Part shown: positions 1 through 7,966 of the stretch, piece after piece
Layout: every line of letters starts with the position of its first letter
Position numbering within the stretch: position 1 is the first letter of the stretch
From: Flavobacterium sp. KACC 22763
Lineage (GTDB): Bacteria; Bacteroidota; Bacteroidia; Flavobacteriales; Flavobacteriaceae
Assembly (NCBI RefSeq): GCF_028736155.1
Contig: NZ_CP117879.1
Span: 4,216,001-4,280,000, forward strand
Direction of reading: 5' to 3'
DNA length: 64,000 nt
The notes under the pieces: model-generated
What the model saw: only the letters and a program-made list of their open reading frames with translations
Database searches by the model: none
What the model was told of the DNA's origin: nothing
Program-made: the position numbers and the translations under genes

Positions 1-706
1 TTTATCGGCTTACATTTTGAATAAAGTTTTAAAACTGCAATCAAAAACATATTTCGTTGTTGAGATGCCAAGTTATAAAATGCCACTTTTGAAAAATGTT
101 GGAATCAATGTGGTAGAAAAAACGAAAGCCTTCGTTGTTGGTGCAGGTAAAATCATCTTGGCTATATCGGTTATTTTATGGTTCTTGGCTTCTTATGGCC
201 CTGGAAAAGAATTTAATGATGCTGAGACTATTGTTAAAGAAAGATTTGCCAACACAACTCTAGATGAAACACAATTTGAAAATGAAGTTAATTCTCAAAA
301 ACTAGAGAATTCATATATCGGATTAATGGGAAGAGCAATTGAACCTGTAATTCAGCCTTTAGGTTATGATTGGAAAATCGGAATTGCATTAATCAGTTCG
401 TTTGCTGCCCGTGAAGTTTTCGTAGGGACATTAGCAACCATCTATAGTGTTGGAGATACGGATAACGAATCGACCATAAAAAGCAAAATGCAGGCAGAAG
501 TTCGTCCAGATACCGGAAAGAAAGTATTTGATTTTGCCACCGGAATATCGTTACTACTGTTTTATGCTTTTGCAATGCAATGCGCCAGTACATTGGCGAT
601 TACTAAAAAAGAAACCAATTCATGGAAATGGCCAGCAATGCAGTTGGTCTTTATGAGTGGTCTAGCTTATTTTACCGCATTAATTGCGTATCAACTTTTA
701 AAATAA
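1..706 (+). CDS. feoB: FeoB ferrous iron transporter, C-terminal part (5' truncated)
   Basis: This is the last ~234 codons of a ferrous iron permease. The reading frame is already open at base 2, so the gene starts outside the window and the first internal ATG (base 17) is not the start. Visible features are a membrane segment after the KAFVVGAGKIILAISVILWF stretch, a periplasmic loop, and the conserved C-terminal gate region (around GIALISSFAAREVFVGTLATIY is typical of FeoB), then two more membrane helices ending at the stop. FeoB couples a GTPase domain, not present here, to Fe2+ uptake across the inner membrane. A 41-aa cysteine-rich gene follows 6 bp downstream, as is common for feo operons. 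Family call is firm; only the permease end can be judged. Confidence 0.93.
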   Translation, partial: LSAYILNKVLKLQSKTYFVVEMPSYKMPLLKNVGINVVEKTKAFVVGAGKIILAISVILWFLASYGPGKEFNDAETIVKERFANTTLDETQFENEVNSQKLENSYIGLMGRAIEPVIQPLGYDWKIGIALISSFAAREVFVGTLATIYSVGDTDNESTIKSKMQAEVRPDTGKKVFDFATGISLLLFYAFAMQCASTLAITKKETNSWKWPAMQLVFMSGLAYFTALIAYQLLK

Positions 707-712
707 AAAGTT

Positions 713-838
713 ATGTTTCAAGAAATAATAGCCTTTGCCATATTAGGATTTGCAGTTGCTTTTTTGATCAAAAAGTTTTTCTTAAAATCGAAAAAGAAAA
801 AAGACTGCGGAGGCGGAACTGATTGTGGATGTTCTTGA
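713..838 (+). CDS. FeoB-associated Cys-rich membrane protein (41 aa)
   Basis: A 41-codon gene starts 6 bp after feoB. It reads as one membrane helix (residues 4-19, IIAFAILGFAVAFLIK), a Lys-rich stretch, and a tail CGGGTDCGCS carrying three cysteines. Helix plus basic patch plus C-terminal Cys/Gly cluster after feoB is the layout of the FeoB-associated Cys-rich membrane protein family. The cysteines may handle Fe2+ at the cytoplasmic face, but the family's role is not established. It is almost certainly co-transcribed with feoB, and a hairpin terminator follows at 879-919. Confidence 0.85.
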   Translation: MFQEIIAFAILGFAVAFLIKKFFLKSKKKKDCGGGTDCGCS

Positions 839-878
839 TTAAAGGAACTAAGGCGCAATGGTACATAGTTACAAAGTG

Positions 879-919
879 AAAAGCTTCAAGTAGAATTTAA
901 ATTCTATTTGAAGCTTTTT
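879..919 (+). terminator. Rho-independent terminator after the feo genes
   Basis: An 18-bp inverted repeat (AAAAGCTTCAAGTAGAAT against its near-complement ATTCTATTTGAAGCTTTT) with a very short loop runs into a T run at 914-919. It lies ~40 bp after the 41-aa gene and ~58 bp before the next gene. Confidence 0.8.
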
Positions 920-976
920 CTTTTCTCTGCAGTTTCATTAAAATTTGATAATTTTAGCTCTTCAAATTATTAAAAA

Positions 977-1897
977 ATGATACAAAAAGCCTCTTTTCTA
1001 TTTTTCTTTTTATGTTTAAGTTTCAATGGATATTGTCAAAGTACAAATTCAAAACAAAACAAAATCAATTCATTCACCACTTCAGATGGAGTTCCTTTGT
1101 TTCTGAAAGTTTCAGGAAAAGGCGACGTCTGCATTTTTGTACACGGAGGTCCTGGCGCATGGAGCAAATCTTTTGAAGAATTTGGCGGAAATGTACTGGA
1201 AGATAAATTAACGATGTGCTATTTTGACCAAAGAGGATGTGGTAGGTCTGGATCTCCTACAGATAACAATTACGGTATGGATAGAATGATTGATGATATT
1301 GAAGAAATTCGAGTTCATCTTAAAACTGATAAGGCATTCATAATTGGACATTCTTTCGGAGGAATTTTAGTCACTAAATATGCTGAGAAATACCCACAAC
1401 ACATAAAAGGTTTAATTCTATTGAATTGTACTCTTGACATAAACGATTCACTTCTCAATCAAATCGCTTTTATGGGCAAAACTCTTGGAAAAGATTTCCC
1501 TGTAAAAAGCAAGGATTCAATACTAAATACTTTTTTTGAAGCCAAACAGGAAATTAAAAAAGCAGATTTAGATTATAAAATGCTTTCTGACAATAGAGCA
1601 AATGTCGAAAAACTAGATAGTATTGACAATAGCGAAAAAAGAAACTCTTCATTTGCACAACATGCGTTAAGTGGTACGTTATATTTTAGTGATTTTACTA
1701 AAGAAACAGCTTCCATTAAAGTTCCAACGCTTATAATTTCAGGAACAAAAGATAATAACATTGGTCCAGAACATTATCGTTTGTTTAAGTTCCCGAATCA
1801 GGAAGTTAAGATTATTAATGGCGGACATATTTTATATTACGAGCAGAATAAAGCATTTAAAAATGCTGTTGAAGAATTTGTTCTTGCCAGAAAATAA
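977..1897 (+). CDS. Secreted alpha/beta hydrolase, proline iminopeptidase-like
   Basis: A 306-aa protein with an N-terminal signal peptide (hydrophobic residues 5-19, cleavage near YCQ). The alpha/beta hydrolase core follows: oxyanion segment HGGPG at 56-60, DQRG at 84-87, nucleophile elbow GHSFGG at 124-129 (Ser126), an Asp in SGTKDN and a His in GGHILYYEQ near the C-terminus as the likely rest of the triad. HGGPG with DQRGCGRS is the signature of the S33 proline iminopeptidase subgroup, which removes N-terminal proline from peptides, although many relatives are esterases or lactonases. The signal peptide implies a periplasmic or outer-membrane location, unlike the usual cytoplasmic enzyme. 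It appears monocistronic. Fold and triad are clear; the substrate is not. Confidence 0.82.
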   Translation: MIQKASFLFFFLCLSFNGYCQSTNSKQNKINSFTTSDGVPLFLKVSGKGDVCIFVHGGPGAWSKSFEEFGGNVLEDKLTMCYFDQRGCGRSGSPTDNNYGMDRMIDDIEEIRVHLKTDKAFIIGHSFGGILVTKYAEKYPQHIKGLILLNCTLDINDSLLNQIAFMGKTLGKDFPVKSKDSILNTFFEAKQEIKKADLDYKMLSDNRANVEKLDSIDNSEKRNSSFAQHALSGTLYFSDFTKETASIKVPTLIISGTKDNNIGPEHYRLFKFPNQEVKIINGGHILYYEQNKAFKNAVEEFVLARK

Positions 1898-2011
1898 CGA
1901 TTAAAGAAAGCTATTTTTAAATTTAATTTCTTCAGATTTCGATTAGAAAAAAATGTCTTATTGTGATGGTTTAAAAGCTTTTAAAGGCACTGTTATCATG
2001 CTCATTAAATT

Positions 2012-2019
2012 TAATTTTG
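2012..2019 (+). promoter_or_regulatory. Bacteroidota -7 promoter box for the 39-aa gene
   Basis: TAATTTTG fits the TAnnTTTG consensus and lies 21 bp before the ATG at 2041. No convincing TTG was seen at the -33 position, so this is a partial match. Confidence 0.4.
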
Positions 2020-2040
2020 CATAATTAAAACTACATCATA

Positions 2041-2160
2041 ATGACAGACTTCGAAAAAAATGAAATTGTAAGAGACAATTTAGTTAGCAGATTACTATGG
2101 TTTTCTTTTGGCTTTTTATGCGCTTTCGGAATAATGTGCCTCATAAAATTTAAATCATAA
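2041..2160 (+). CDS. Small membrane protein, 39 aa, unknown function
   Basis: A 39-codon ORF with an acidic/polar head (MTDFEKNEIVRDNL) and one hydrophobic helix (about residues 17-35: LLWFSFGFLCAFGIMCLI) ending in a basic tail FKS. It is framed by a TAnnTTTG box upstream (2012-2019) and a strong bidirectional terminator downstream (2199-2243), so it looks like a self-contained transcription unit. I do not recognise the family. A single-helix small protein with N-terminal charges would likely sit in the inner membrane with its C-terminus on one side only. The coding call rests on composition and the flanking signals, not on homology. Confidence 0.55.
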   Translation: MTDFEKNEIVRDNLVSRLLWFSFGFLCAFGIMCLIKFKS

Positions 2161-2198
2161 ACGAGCATAAAAGTTTTTGTAACTTCCATTGATCGATT

Positions 2199-2243
2199 AA
2201 AAACAAAAGGTGGTTTCAGAATTTGAAACCACCTTTTGTTTTT
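2199..2243. terminator. Bidirectional terminator between convergent genes
   Basis: An A-rich/T-rich hairpin with core AGGTGGTTTC / GAAACCACCT flanked by A and T runs on each side (left arm 2199-2217, right arm 2225-2243, 7-nt loop). It separates the plus-strand 39-aa gene from the minus-strand HD hydrolase (stop at 2268) and can serve both. Confidence 0.85.
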
Positions 2244-2267
2244 ATTGAAGAACATTCATCCAAAAAA

Positions 2268-2921
2268 TTATTTAACCCCTTCCCATTCTGCATAAAACTG
2301 AGCAAGGAAAGTTTCCATGAAACGATGTCTTTCAGTAGCGATTTCTTTTCCTTTTTCTGTATTCATCTTGTCTCTTAAAAGTAAAAGCTTTTCGTAGAAA
2401 TGGTTAATAGTTGGAGCACTGTTCTTTTTGTACTCCTCTTTTGTCATATTCGTTACAGGAGCAATTTCTGGATTGTATAAAGCTCTATTCTTAAATCCTC
2501 CGTAATTAAACGCTCTTGCAACGCCAATGGCACCAATTGCATCCAAACGATCGGCATCTTGAACAACATCCAATTCGACCGAAGAGAATTTCTTTTCGAA
2601 ATTTCCGCCTTTATAAGAGATATTTTCAATGATATTGACAACATGAGCAATTATGTCCTCAGAAACATTTTCAGCTTCTAAAAACGCTCTTGCTGTTTTC
2701 GGTCCAATAGTTTCATCTCCATTGTGGAATTTACTATCGGCTATGTCATGCAATAAAGCTCCCAATTGTACAATCGTAAGATTGCATTCTGTTTCTTTTG
2801 CAATCAGCAGTGCATTTTTGTAAACACGCTCAATATGAAACCAATCATGTCCGCCCTCGGCATCATTTAGTTTTTCTTTTACAAAAGCAATGGTTTTAAT
2901 AATTAATGCTGCGTCGCTCAT
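2268..2921 (-). CDS. HD-domain phosphohydrolase (YedJ-like)
   Basis: A 217-aa soluble protein of the HD superfamily, metal-dependent phosphohydrolases. Metal ligands visible in order are His29 (GHDWFH), the HD pair His58-Asp59 in LLHDIAD, and a later Asp in VVQDADRLDAIGAIG near residue 128, which together form the H...HD...D pattern. The DADRLDAIGAIGVARAF segment is typical of the YedJ/YpgQ group, proposed to act on nucleotides. There is no signal peptide. It stands alone on the minus strand, ending against the terminator at 2199-2243. The fold is secure; the physiological substrate is unknown. Confidence 0.85.
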   Translation of the reverse strand: MSDAALIIKTIAFVKEKLNDAEGGHDWFHIERVYKNALLIAKETECNLTIVQLGALLHDIADSKFHNGDETIGPKTARAFLEAENVSEDIIAHVVNIIENISYKGGNFEKKFSSVELDVVQDADRLDAIGAIGVARAFNYGGFKNRALYNPEIAPVTNMTKEEYKKNSAPTINHFYEKLLLLRDKMNTEKGKEIATERHRFMETFLAQFYAEWEGVK

Positions 2922-2999
2922 ACAGAAGTTTTTACGGTTTATAAAAAATGTTGATTGCCAAAGATTTTAAACCTTCAACAATCAACAAATATGTTTTAA

Positions 3000-3014
3000 A
3001 GCAACAATGTTGCT
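3000..3014 (-). terminator. Weak hairpin downstream of the desaturase gene
   Basis: AGCAACATTGTTGCT (minus strand) followed by TTT forms a 6-7 bp stem 76 bp after the desaturase stop. It is the only hairpin with a T run in the 2922-3089 gap, which otherwise holds AT-rich 'AAATTCCAAAT'-type filler. It may be a weak terminator. Confidence 0.3.
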
Positions 3015-3089
3015 ATTTTCAAATTCCAAATATTATAAATTCCAAATTTCAATCAAGAATCTGAAATCTACATTATAAAATCTAAAATT

Positions 3090-4085
3090 CTAAAGTCTAG
3101 CTGGTTCAACCCATTTGAAGATATGTGATTCTTGTGGAATAACAATTCTCTCTGAGATTTTAGCCATTCTTGCAGGCAATTTCATTAAATAATCACGTGC
3201 TTTCTCTGCTTCGTCTGAAAGATTGCCAATTTTATCAATCTCCCATTTGTTGATTAATTTCTGCATGATTTCAACATAGTCATTTGCAGTATAAACTCCA
3301 ATACGTTGTGCTGAATCAGAAAACTGTTCGAAAGCTGTACTGATTTTTTGTCCAGATTCTCTCAAGAAGTGAGCTGGCATAACGATTTTCTGCTTCATCA
3401 TGTATTGAAAAGCAAGCATCATTTCACTTGGATCAACTTGGAAAATTCTAGTAACAAATTCGCTGTATGCATGGTGGTGACGCATTTCATCACCTGCAAT
3501 CATTTTACACATTTTAGACAATTTGTTATCGCCAAATTTCTTAGCTATCTGAGCTACTCTATTGTGCGAAACATAAGTTGCTAATTCCTGAAAACTAGTG
3601 TATACAAAGTTTTTGTATGGGTCAGTTCCAGTTCCAATATCAAAACCGTCGTTGATTAAATGCTGTGTTGTCATTTCGATTTCACGCATGTTTACACGAC
3701 CAGACAAATACAAGTATTTATTTAAAAGATCTCCGTGACGGTTTTCTTCTCCAGTCCATTGTTTTACCCACTTAGCCCAACCGTTTCCTTGATTTCCTTC
3801 TTGCTGATCTATTCCTTCTACATCCATTAACCATGACTCATATGTAGGCAAAGCTTCTTCTGTAATGGTATCTCCAACAAGAGTAACCCAGAAATCGTAC
3901 GGAAGTTCTTTAGCAATCTCGCGCAATTCTTTTACCTCTTCAAAGAAGTTTTCTCCTTGAGAATCTGGTAAGAAATCCGACGGCTGCCAAATTTTTTCCA
4001 CTGGAATTAAATACTGTTCAACGAAGCTATCCACGTTTTTCTCCAAAAACTGCATTACTTCTAATCTAATGTTTTTTATAGACAT
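3090..4085 (-). CDS. Acyl-ACP desaturase (soluble di-iron, delta-9 type)
   Basis: A 331-aa ferritin-like di-iron enzyme that introduces a cis double bond into acyl-ACP, supplying unsaturated membrane fatty acids. Di-iron ligand motifs are visible: EENRHG at 113-118, Glu167 in SFQELAT, and DEMRHH at 199-204, i.e. the paired ExxH arrangement of the stearoyl-ACP desaturase family; the first ligand Glu probably lies in the TEEALPTYE segment (~75-83). No membrane helices or signal peptide are present, which separates it from membrane desaturases. The plsC-like gene directly upstream on the same strand (45-bp gap) fits a shared role in phospholipid acyl composition. Confidence 0.92.
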   Translation of the reverse strand: MSIKNIRLEVMQFLEKNVDSFVEQYLIPVEKIWQPSDFLPDSQGENFFEEVKELREIAKELPYDFWVTLVGDTITEEALPTYESWLMDVEGIDQQEGNQGNGWAKWVKQWTGEENRHGDLLNKYLYLSGRVNMREIEMTTQHLINDGFDIGTGTDPYKNFVYTSFQELATYVSHNRVAQIAKKFGDNKLSKMCKMIAGDEMRHHHAYSEFVTRIFQVDPSEMMLAFQYMMKQKIVMPAHFLRESGQKISTAFEQFSDSAQRIGVYTANDYVEIMQKLINKWEIDKIGNLSDEAEKARDYLMKLPARMAKISERIVIPQESHIFKWVEPARL

Positions 4086-4130
4086 TACTTATTATAGATT
4101 TGGGTTTTACATTTTAGCTCGGACTAAAAC

Positions 4131-4877
4131 TTAAACCTGTTTATATTCATTTATTCCTTCTTTAACTGCTTTTTCAGTAATCTCCATCAGTTCTTCAAAC
4201 TTGTAATCTTTAACAGCCAAAGCTTTGTGGGCTGTAAACTTCAGATGATTTCCTAAACCAACAGGAAAAAAACCAAATTTTACCATTTTCCAAGAATTAT
4301 TGATACTCACGGGTACAACGTATGCAGATGGTGCATATTTGCATAAAATTTTTAAACCGCTTTGCGCAAATTCTTTTGGTACTCCTGTCTTACTTCTTGT
4401 TCCTTCTGGAAAGATTACGGCAGATCTTGTGTTTTTTTCGATATATTCAGACAAGCCTTTAATAACGGGTATTGCTTGTTTAGGGTCTTTACGGTCAATT
4501 AGGACAGATCCTCCGTATTTCAAATTATAAGAAACACTCGGAATTCCGCTGCCTAACTCCTTCTTACTTACAAATTTACAATGAAAACGTCTAAAGTACC
4601 AAATCATTGCCACGATATCGTACATACTTTGGTGATTTGCCACAAAAATAATTGGCGCACCCTTCGGAACCGTGTCTACCCCTTCAATTGTATACCTTGT
4701 TCCAACAAGATTAGTACATTTTAAAAGGCAGAAATTTAAATAATCAACACTTTTTTTATGAGCCTGGTAACCAAAAACATTTAAACAAATCCACTGAATT
4801 GGATGAAAAACAGCCAAACATAAACCAAATAATAAATAGTAAATTACCGATAGCGGATAAGAAATAATTTTTTCCAT
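4131..4877 (-). CDS. plsC: 1-acyl-sn-glycerol-3-phosphate acyltransferase
   Basis: A 248-aa PlsC-family membrane enzyme that transfers an acyl group to lysophosphatidate to make phosphatidic acid. It has N-terminal hydrophobic segments (residues 5-35), the catalytic NHQSMYD block (NHxxxxD) at 81-87 and the substrate-binding FPEGTR block at 156-161. It is read first of a probable two-gene unit with the acyl-ACP desaturase downstream. A TAnnTTTG box (4896-4903) lies just before its start, back to back with the rnpA promoter. A second, divergent PlsC-like protein is encoded at 46945-47688, so this genome has at least two. Confidence 0.9.
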   Translation of the reverse strand: MEKIISYPLSVIYYLLFGLCLAVFHPIQWICLNVFGYQAHKKSVDYLNFCLLKCTNLVGTRYTIEGVDTVPKGAPIIFVANHQSMYDIVAMIWYFRRFHCKFVSKKELGSGIPSVSYNLKYGGSVLIDRKDPKQAIPVIKGLSEYIEKNTRSAVIFPEGTRSKTGVPKEFAQSGLKILCKYAPSAYVVPVSINNSWKMVKFGFFPVGLGNHLKFTAHKALAVKDYKFEELMEITEKAVKEGINEYKQV

Positions 4878-4895
4878 GCTTCAAAAATTAATGCG

Positions 4896-4903
4896 CAAAA
4901 GTA
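4896..4903 (-). promoter_or_regulatory. -7 promoter box for plsC
   Basis: On the minus strand TACTTTTG matches TAnnTTTG. The start site would fall ~14 nt before the plsC ATG. No good -33 TTG is seen at the right distance. Confidence 0.45.
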
Positions 4904-4963
4904 GTAAATATATTTTTAGACTTATTAAAATTGAAAACAATAACCGTTTTTCTGGTTTAATTG

Positions 4964-4971
4964 TACCTTTG
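4964..4971 (+). promoter_or_regulatory. -7 promoter box for rnpA
   Basis: TACCTTTG matches TAnnTTTG and lies 31 bp before the rnpA ATG, in a 125-bp divergent gap shared with plsC. The -33 element is poor. Confidence 0.45.
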
Positions 4972-5002
4972 CAACAGAATTTGCAAATTTTTTCTGAATT
5001 AA

Positions 5003-5407
5003 ATGAACTTTACTTACCCTAAAAACGAGCGTTTAAAAAGCAAAACCACAATTGGATTACTGTTTTCTGAAGGAAAATCAGTATCCAAATATCCGCTTCG
5101 TTTAGTTTACCGTCAAGCGGAAGCAAATTCTGAAGAACAAACCAAGATTGGCGTATCGGTTTCTAAAAAATATTTCAAGAAAGCTGTAGATCGAAATTAC
5201 TTCAAAAGAGTTCTGAGAGAAACCTATCGTTTGAACAAACATTTGCTTTTAGATAACTTGGATCAGCAGTATTCGATAATGCTTTTTTATCAGACGAAAG
5301 ACCGTTTATCTTACGAGGAAATCAATACTAAAATGATTCAATTGTTTGAGAAATTTTCGGCCCAAATCAACAAACCTCAAGATTCTGACACAAAAACAGA
5401 AGCGTAA
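5003..5407 (+). CDS. rnpA: Ribonuclease P protein component
   Basis: A 134-aa basic protein that binds the RNase P RNA and helps 5' processing of precursor tRNAs. The family signature is visible as KKYFKKAVDRNYFKRVLRE (about residues 54-72), containing the RNxxKRxxRE core; the N-terminal NERLKSKTTIGLLFSEG is also typical (usual form 'RL.....F..vf..g'). Length is normal for the family. It is not next to rpmH here, unlike the classical rpmH-rnpA pair. Its stop is 70 bp before the DUF4349 lipoprotein, which may share the transcript. Confidence 0.93.
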   Translation: MNFTYPKNERLKSKTTIGLLFSEGKSVSKYPLRLVYRQAEANSEEQTKIGVSVSKKYFKKAVDRNYFKRVLRETYRLNKHLLLDNLDQQYSIMLFYQTKDRLSYEEINTKMIQLFEKFSAQINKPQDSDTKTEA

Positions 5408-5477
5408 ATTTCAAAACGTAAGATTATTATTCAAATTAGACAAAAAAATCGTAGTTTTAGCTCTAAATTGAAATTTT

Positions 5478-6323
5478 ATGCGTCAACTTTTCTTTTTATC
5501 TTTTTTCGTTTTGATTCTTTGTGGTTGCAGCAAATCTTATGAAGCAGAAACAAGCGCAATCTCTATTGAAGCAGTAAAATTGCCTCCAAAAAAGGCAGAA
5601 GCTAGTTCTTATGATAAAGATTCTGATCCAGTAGCGGCACCTCCTGTAAAAATCAAACAAGAAATAGAACAGAAAATTATAAAGGAAGCGACTTTACGAT
5701 TTGAAACCGACAATCTTGAAAACACTTTCAATCAAATTCAACTAGCTGTTGCCAATAATAAAGCTAGAATTATTAACGATTCACAGGAAAAAGATTATGG
5801 GACTATTTCTAGAAATTTAATAGTAAAAGTTCCAAGCCAAAATTTTGACCGTTTTATAAGTGGCGTTTCAAAAGGAGTTTCATATTTTGAAGTTAAAAAT
5901 ATATCTGCAGAAGACGTAACAGCTGAATATATCGATCTTACTTCAAGATTGAAAACGAAGAAAAAACTTGAAGAACGCTATCTTGAAATTTTAAAGAAAG
6001 CGAACAAAGTCAGTGAGATTTTAGAAATTGAACAACAAATTTCAACTATACGAGAAGAAATTGAAGCCAAAGAAGGCCAATTGAAATATCTAGAAAGCCG
6101 CGTTTCTGAAAGCACAATTACTATTTCATTTTATAAAATAATACCTGAAAAAGAAGGTGTTAAAATATCTTATGGCTCCAAGCTTTGGAACGCCGTTAAA
6201 TCCGGATTCTATACTTTGTCCGATTTATTGCTTTCATTATTAAGCGCTTGGCCGTTTGTAATTTTATTTGTTGTACTTGCCTATTTTATTAGAAAAAGAT
6301 TAAAAAGAAGAAAAAAAGAATAA
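5478..6323 (+). CDS. DUF4349 lipoprotein with C-terminal membrane helix
   Basis: A 281-aa protein with a lipoprotein signal peptide (lipobox LCGC, Cys17). A central region (residues ~70-230) has the DUF4349 character: IIKEATLRFETDNLENTF, an SRNLIVKVPSQNFDRFI segment, and a coiled coil around residues 165-205 (RYLEILKKANKVSEILEIEQQISTI is part of it). A transmembrane helix follows near residues 253-271 and a basic tail RKRLKRRKKE. Function of the family is not known; it is often seen as an envelope protein. It ends 2 bp before the ATG of the protease gene, so the two are almost certainly co-translated. Confidence 0.85.
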   Translation: MRQLFFLSFFVLILCGCSKSYEAETSAISIEAVKLPPKKAEASSYDKDSDPVAAPPVKIKQEIEQKIIKEATLRFETDNLENTFNQIQLAVANNKARIINDSQEKDYGTISRNLIVKVPSQNFDRFISGVSKGVSYFEVKNISAEDVTAEYIDLTSRLKTKKKLEERYLEILKKANKVSEILEIEQQISTIREEIEAKEGQLKYLESRVSESTITISFYKIIPEKEGVKISYGSKLWNAVKSGFYTLSDLLLSLLSAWPFVILFVVLAYFIRKRLKRRKKE

Positions 6324-6325
6324 TC

Positions 6326-7963
6326 ATGTATCCGTATTTCAAAAAGAAATTTATTATACCAGTCGCTGCGGCGGGAATGTTGTTTGTTGGAACCAGTTTT
6401 AGAGAAGATTTTTTTGAAATTGCCAAACAGATCGAAATTTTTACGACTTTGTTTAAAGCCGTAAACACCAATTATGTAGACGAAACAAATCCTGGCGATT
6501 TGATGGATAAAGCCATTAAAAGTATGTTGGGAAGTTTAGACCCGTACACGGTTTATTTTAACGAACAAGATGTTGTCAACTTTAAAATCAACAATACTGG
6601 AGAATATACTGGAATCGGTGCTCTGATTTCTAGAAAAAATGACCGTTTAGTTGTTCGTGAACCTTATAAAAATTATCCTGCGGATAAAGCTGGATTAAAA
6701 GCTGGAGACGAAATCATTCAGATTGGAGATGTTTTGATTGCCGATTTTAAGGATGATGCTTCTCAATTATTGAAAGGAACAAAAAACACGAAAATCAACA
6801 TCAAATATCTTCGTCAAGGAAAACCAAATACTACGGTTCTAGTTTTGGATGAAGTAGATATCAAATCGGTTCCTTTTTACGGAAAAATTGATGAAAAAAC
6901 AGGCTATATTGTTTTAGCCCATTTCAGCAGAAAAGCTTCTGCTGAAGTTAAAGATGCATTAGAAAAATTGAAAGCTGACGGTGCCAAACAAATCGTTTTG
7001 GATTTGAGAGGCAATCCTGGAGGTTTATTAAATGAAGCCATTGATATCTGTAATTTGTTTGTTCCGAAGAATGAAGTAATTGTTACGACTAAATCTAGAA
7101 TTGAAAAACACAACAATACTTATAAAACGCAGAAAGAACCAGTTGATACTGAAATTCCGTTAGCGATTTTAGTGAACGGAAGAAGTGCTTCGGCTTCTGA
7201 AATTGTTTCTGGTGCTTTACAAGATTTGGATCGTGCGGTGATTTTAGGAAGCAGAAGTTTTGGAAAAGGTTTGGTTCAGCGTTCTGTTGATTTAACCTAC
7301 GGAACTCAGCTGAAAGTAACAATTTCTAGATATTACACACCTTCTGGAAGATGTATTCAGGCTTTGGATTATGCGCATAAAGACAAAAATGGTGTGGCTC
7401 AGAAAACTGATGCTAAAAACTTCAATGCTTTTAAAACCAGAAAAGGCAGAACAGTTTATGATGGCGGAGGAGTTTTACCAGATATTGAATTGGAAGAAAC
7501 TAAAACAAGTGCTATTGCCACTGCTTTAATTAAAAACGATGGTGTTTTTGACTATGCAACAACGTATTATTACAAAAATCCAAATTTAGGAGATAAAATT
7601 CCGACTTTGACCGATGCTGATTATACGGCTTTCAAACAATATCTGAAAACGAACAAACTCACTTTTGATACTGAAACCGAAGTGGCTTTGAAAAATACTT
7701 TAGCTGCAGCTAAAAAAGAAAAAATAGACGAGACCATTACTGCCGAATATCAGCAATTGTTGAATGCTTTAGAAAAAAGCGAAACTACTTTACTGGACAA
7801 AAACCAAAAAGAAATCAAAAACATGATTTTAGAAGAATTGATCAAAAGATATCAGTATCAGGAAGGTTTGTATCAGTATTATTTAAAAAACAATTCAGAA
7901 ATTAAAAGAGCAGTTAGCGTATTAAATAACCAGACAGAATATAAGACGATTTTAAAAATGTAG
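6326..7963 (+). CDS. C-terminal processing peptidase (S41 family, CtpA/Prc-like)
   Basis: A 545-aa envelope protease. Order: N-terminal hydrophobic anchor/signal (residues 9-22), a helical region, a PDZ domain (~residues 92-175, with GIGALI and KAGLKAGDEIIQIGD), then the S41 catalytic core. By comparison with the plant D1 processing protease, the nucleophile is Ser289 in GRSASASEI and the general base is Lys314 in SRSFGKGLVQ, with the correct 25-residue spacing. The carboxylate-binding DLRGNPGGLL segment is at ~226-236. Such enzymes trim or degrade periplasmic proteins from their C-termini. It starts 2 bp after the DUF4349 stop and is followed after 3 bp by an OmpA-type gene, so the three form one operon. 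Confidence 0.92.
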   Translation: MYPYFKKKFIIPVAAAGMLFVGTSFREDFFEIAKQIEIFTTLFKAVNTNYVDETNPGDLMDKAIKSMLGSLDPYTVYFNEQDVVNFKINNTGEYTGIGALISRKNDRLVVREPYKNYPADKAGLKAGDEIIQIGDVLIADFKDDASQLLKGTKNTKINIKYLRQGKPNTTVLVLDEVDIKSVPFYGKIDEKTGYIVLAHFSRKASAEVKDALEKLKADGAKQIVLDLRGNPGGLLNEAIDICNLFVPKNEVIVTTKSRIEKHNNTYKTQKEPVDTEIPLAILVNGRSASASEIVSGALQDLDRAVILGSRSFGKGLVQRSVDLTYGTQLKVTISRYYTPSGRCIQALDYAHKDKNGVAQKTDAKNFNAFKTRKGRTVYDGGGVLPDIELEETKTSAIATALIKNDGVFDYATTYYYKNPNLGDKIPTLTDADYTAFKQYLKTNKLTFDTETEVALKNTLAAAKKEKIDETITAEYQQLLNALEKSETTLLDKNQKEIKNMILEELIKRYQYQEGLYQYYLKNNSEIKRAVSVLNNQTEYKTILKM

Positions 7964-7966
7964 TGA

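Noticed and set aside
2949..3065. A 37-aa plus-strand ORF in the gap after the desaturase gene
   Set aside because: Composition is that of AT-rich filler and there is no promoter-like box, so it is not called.
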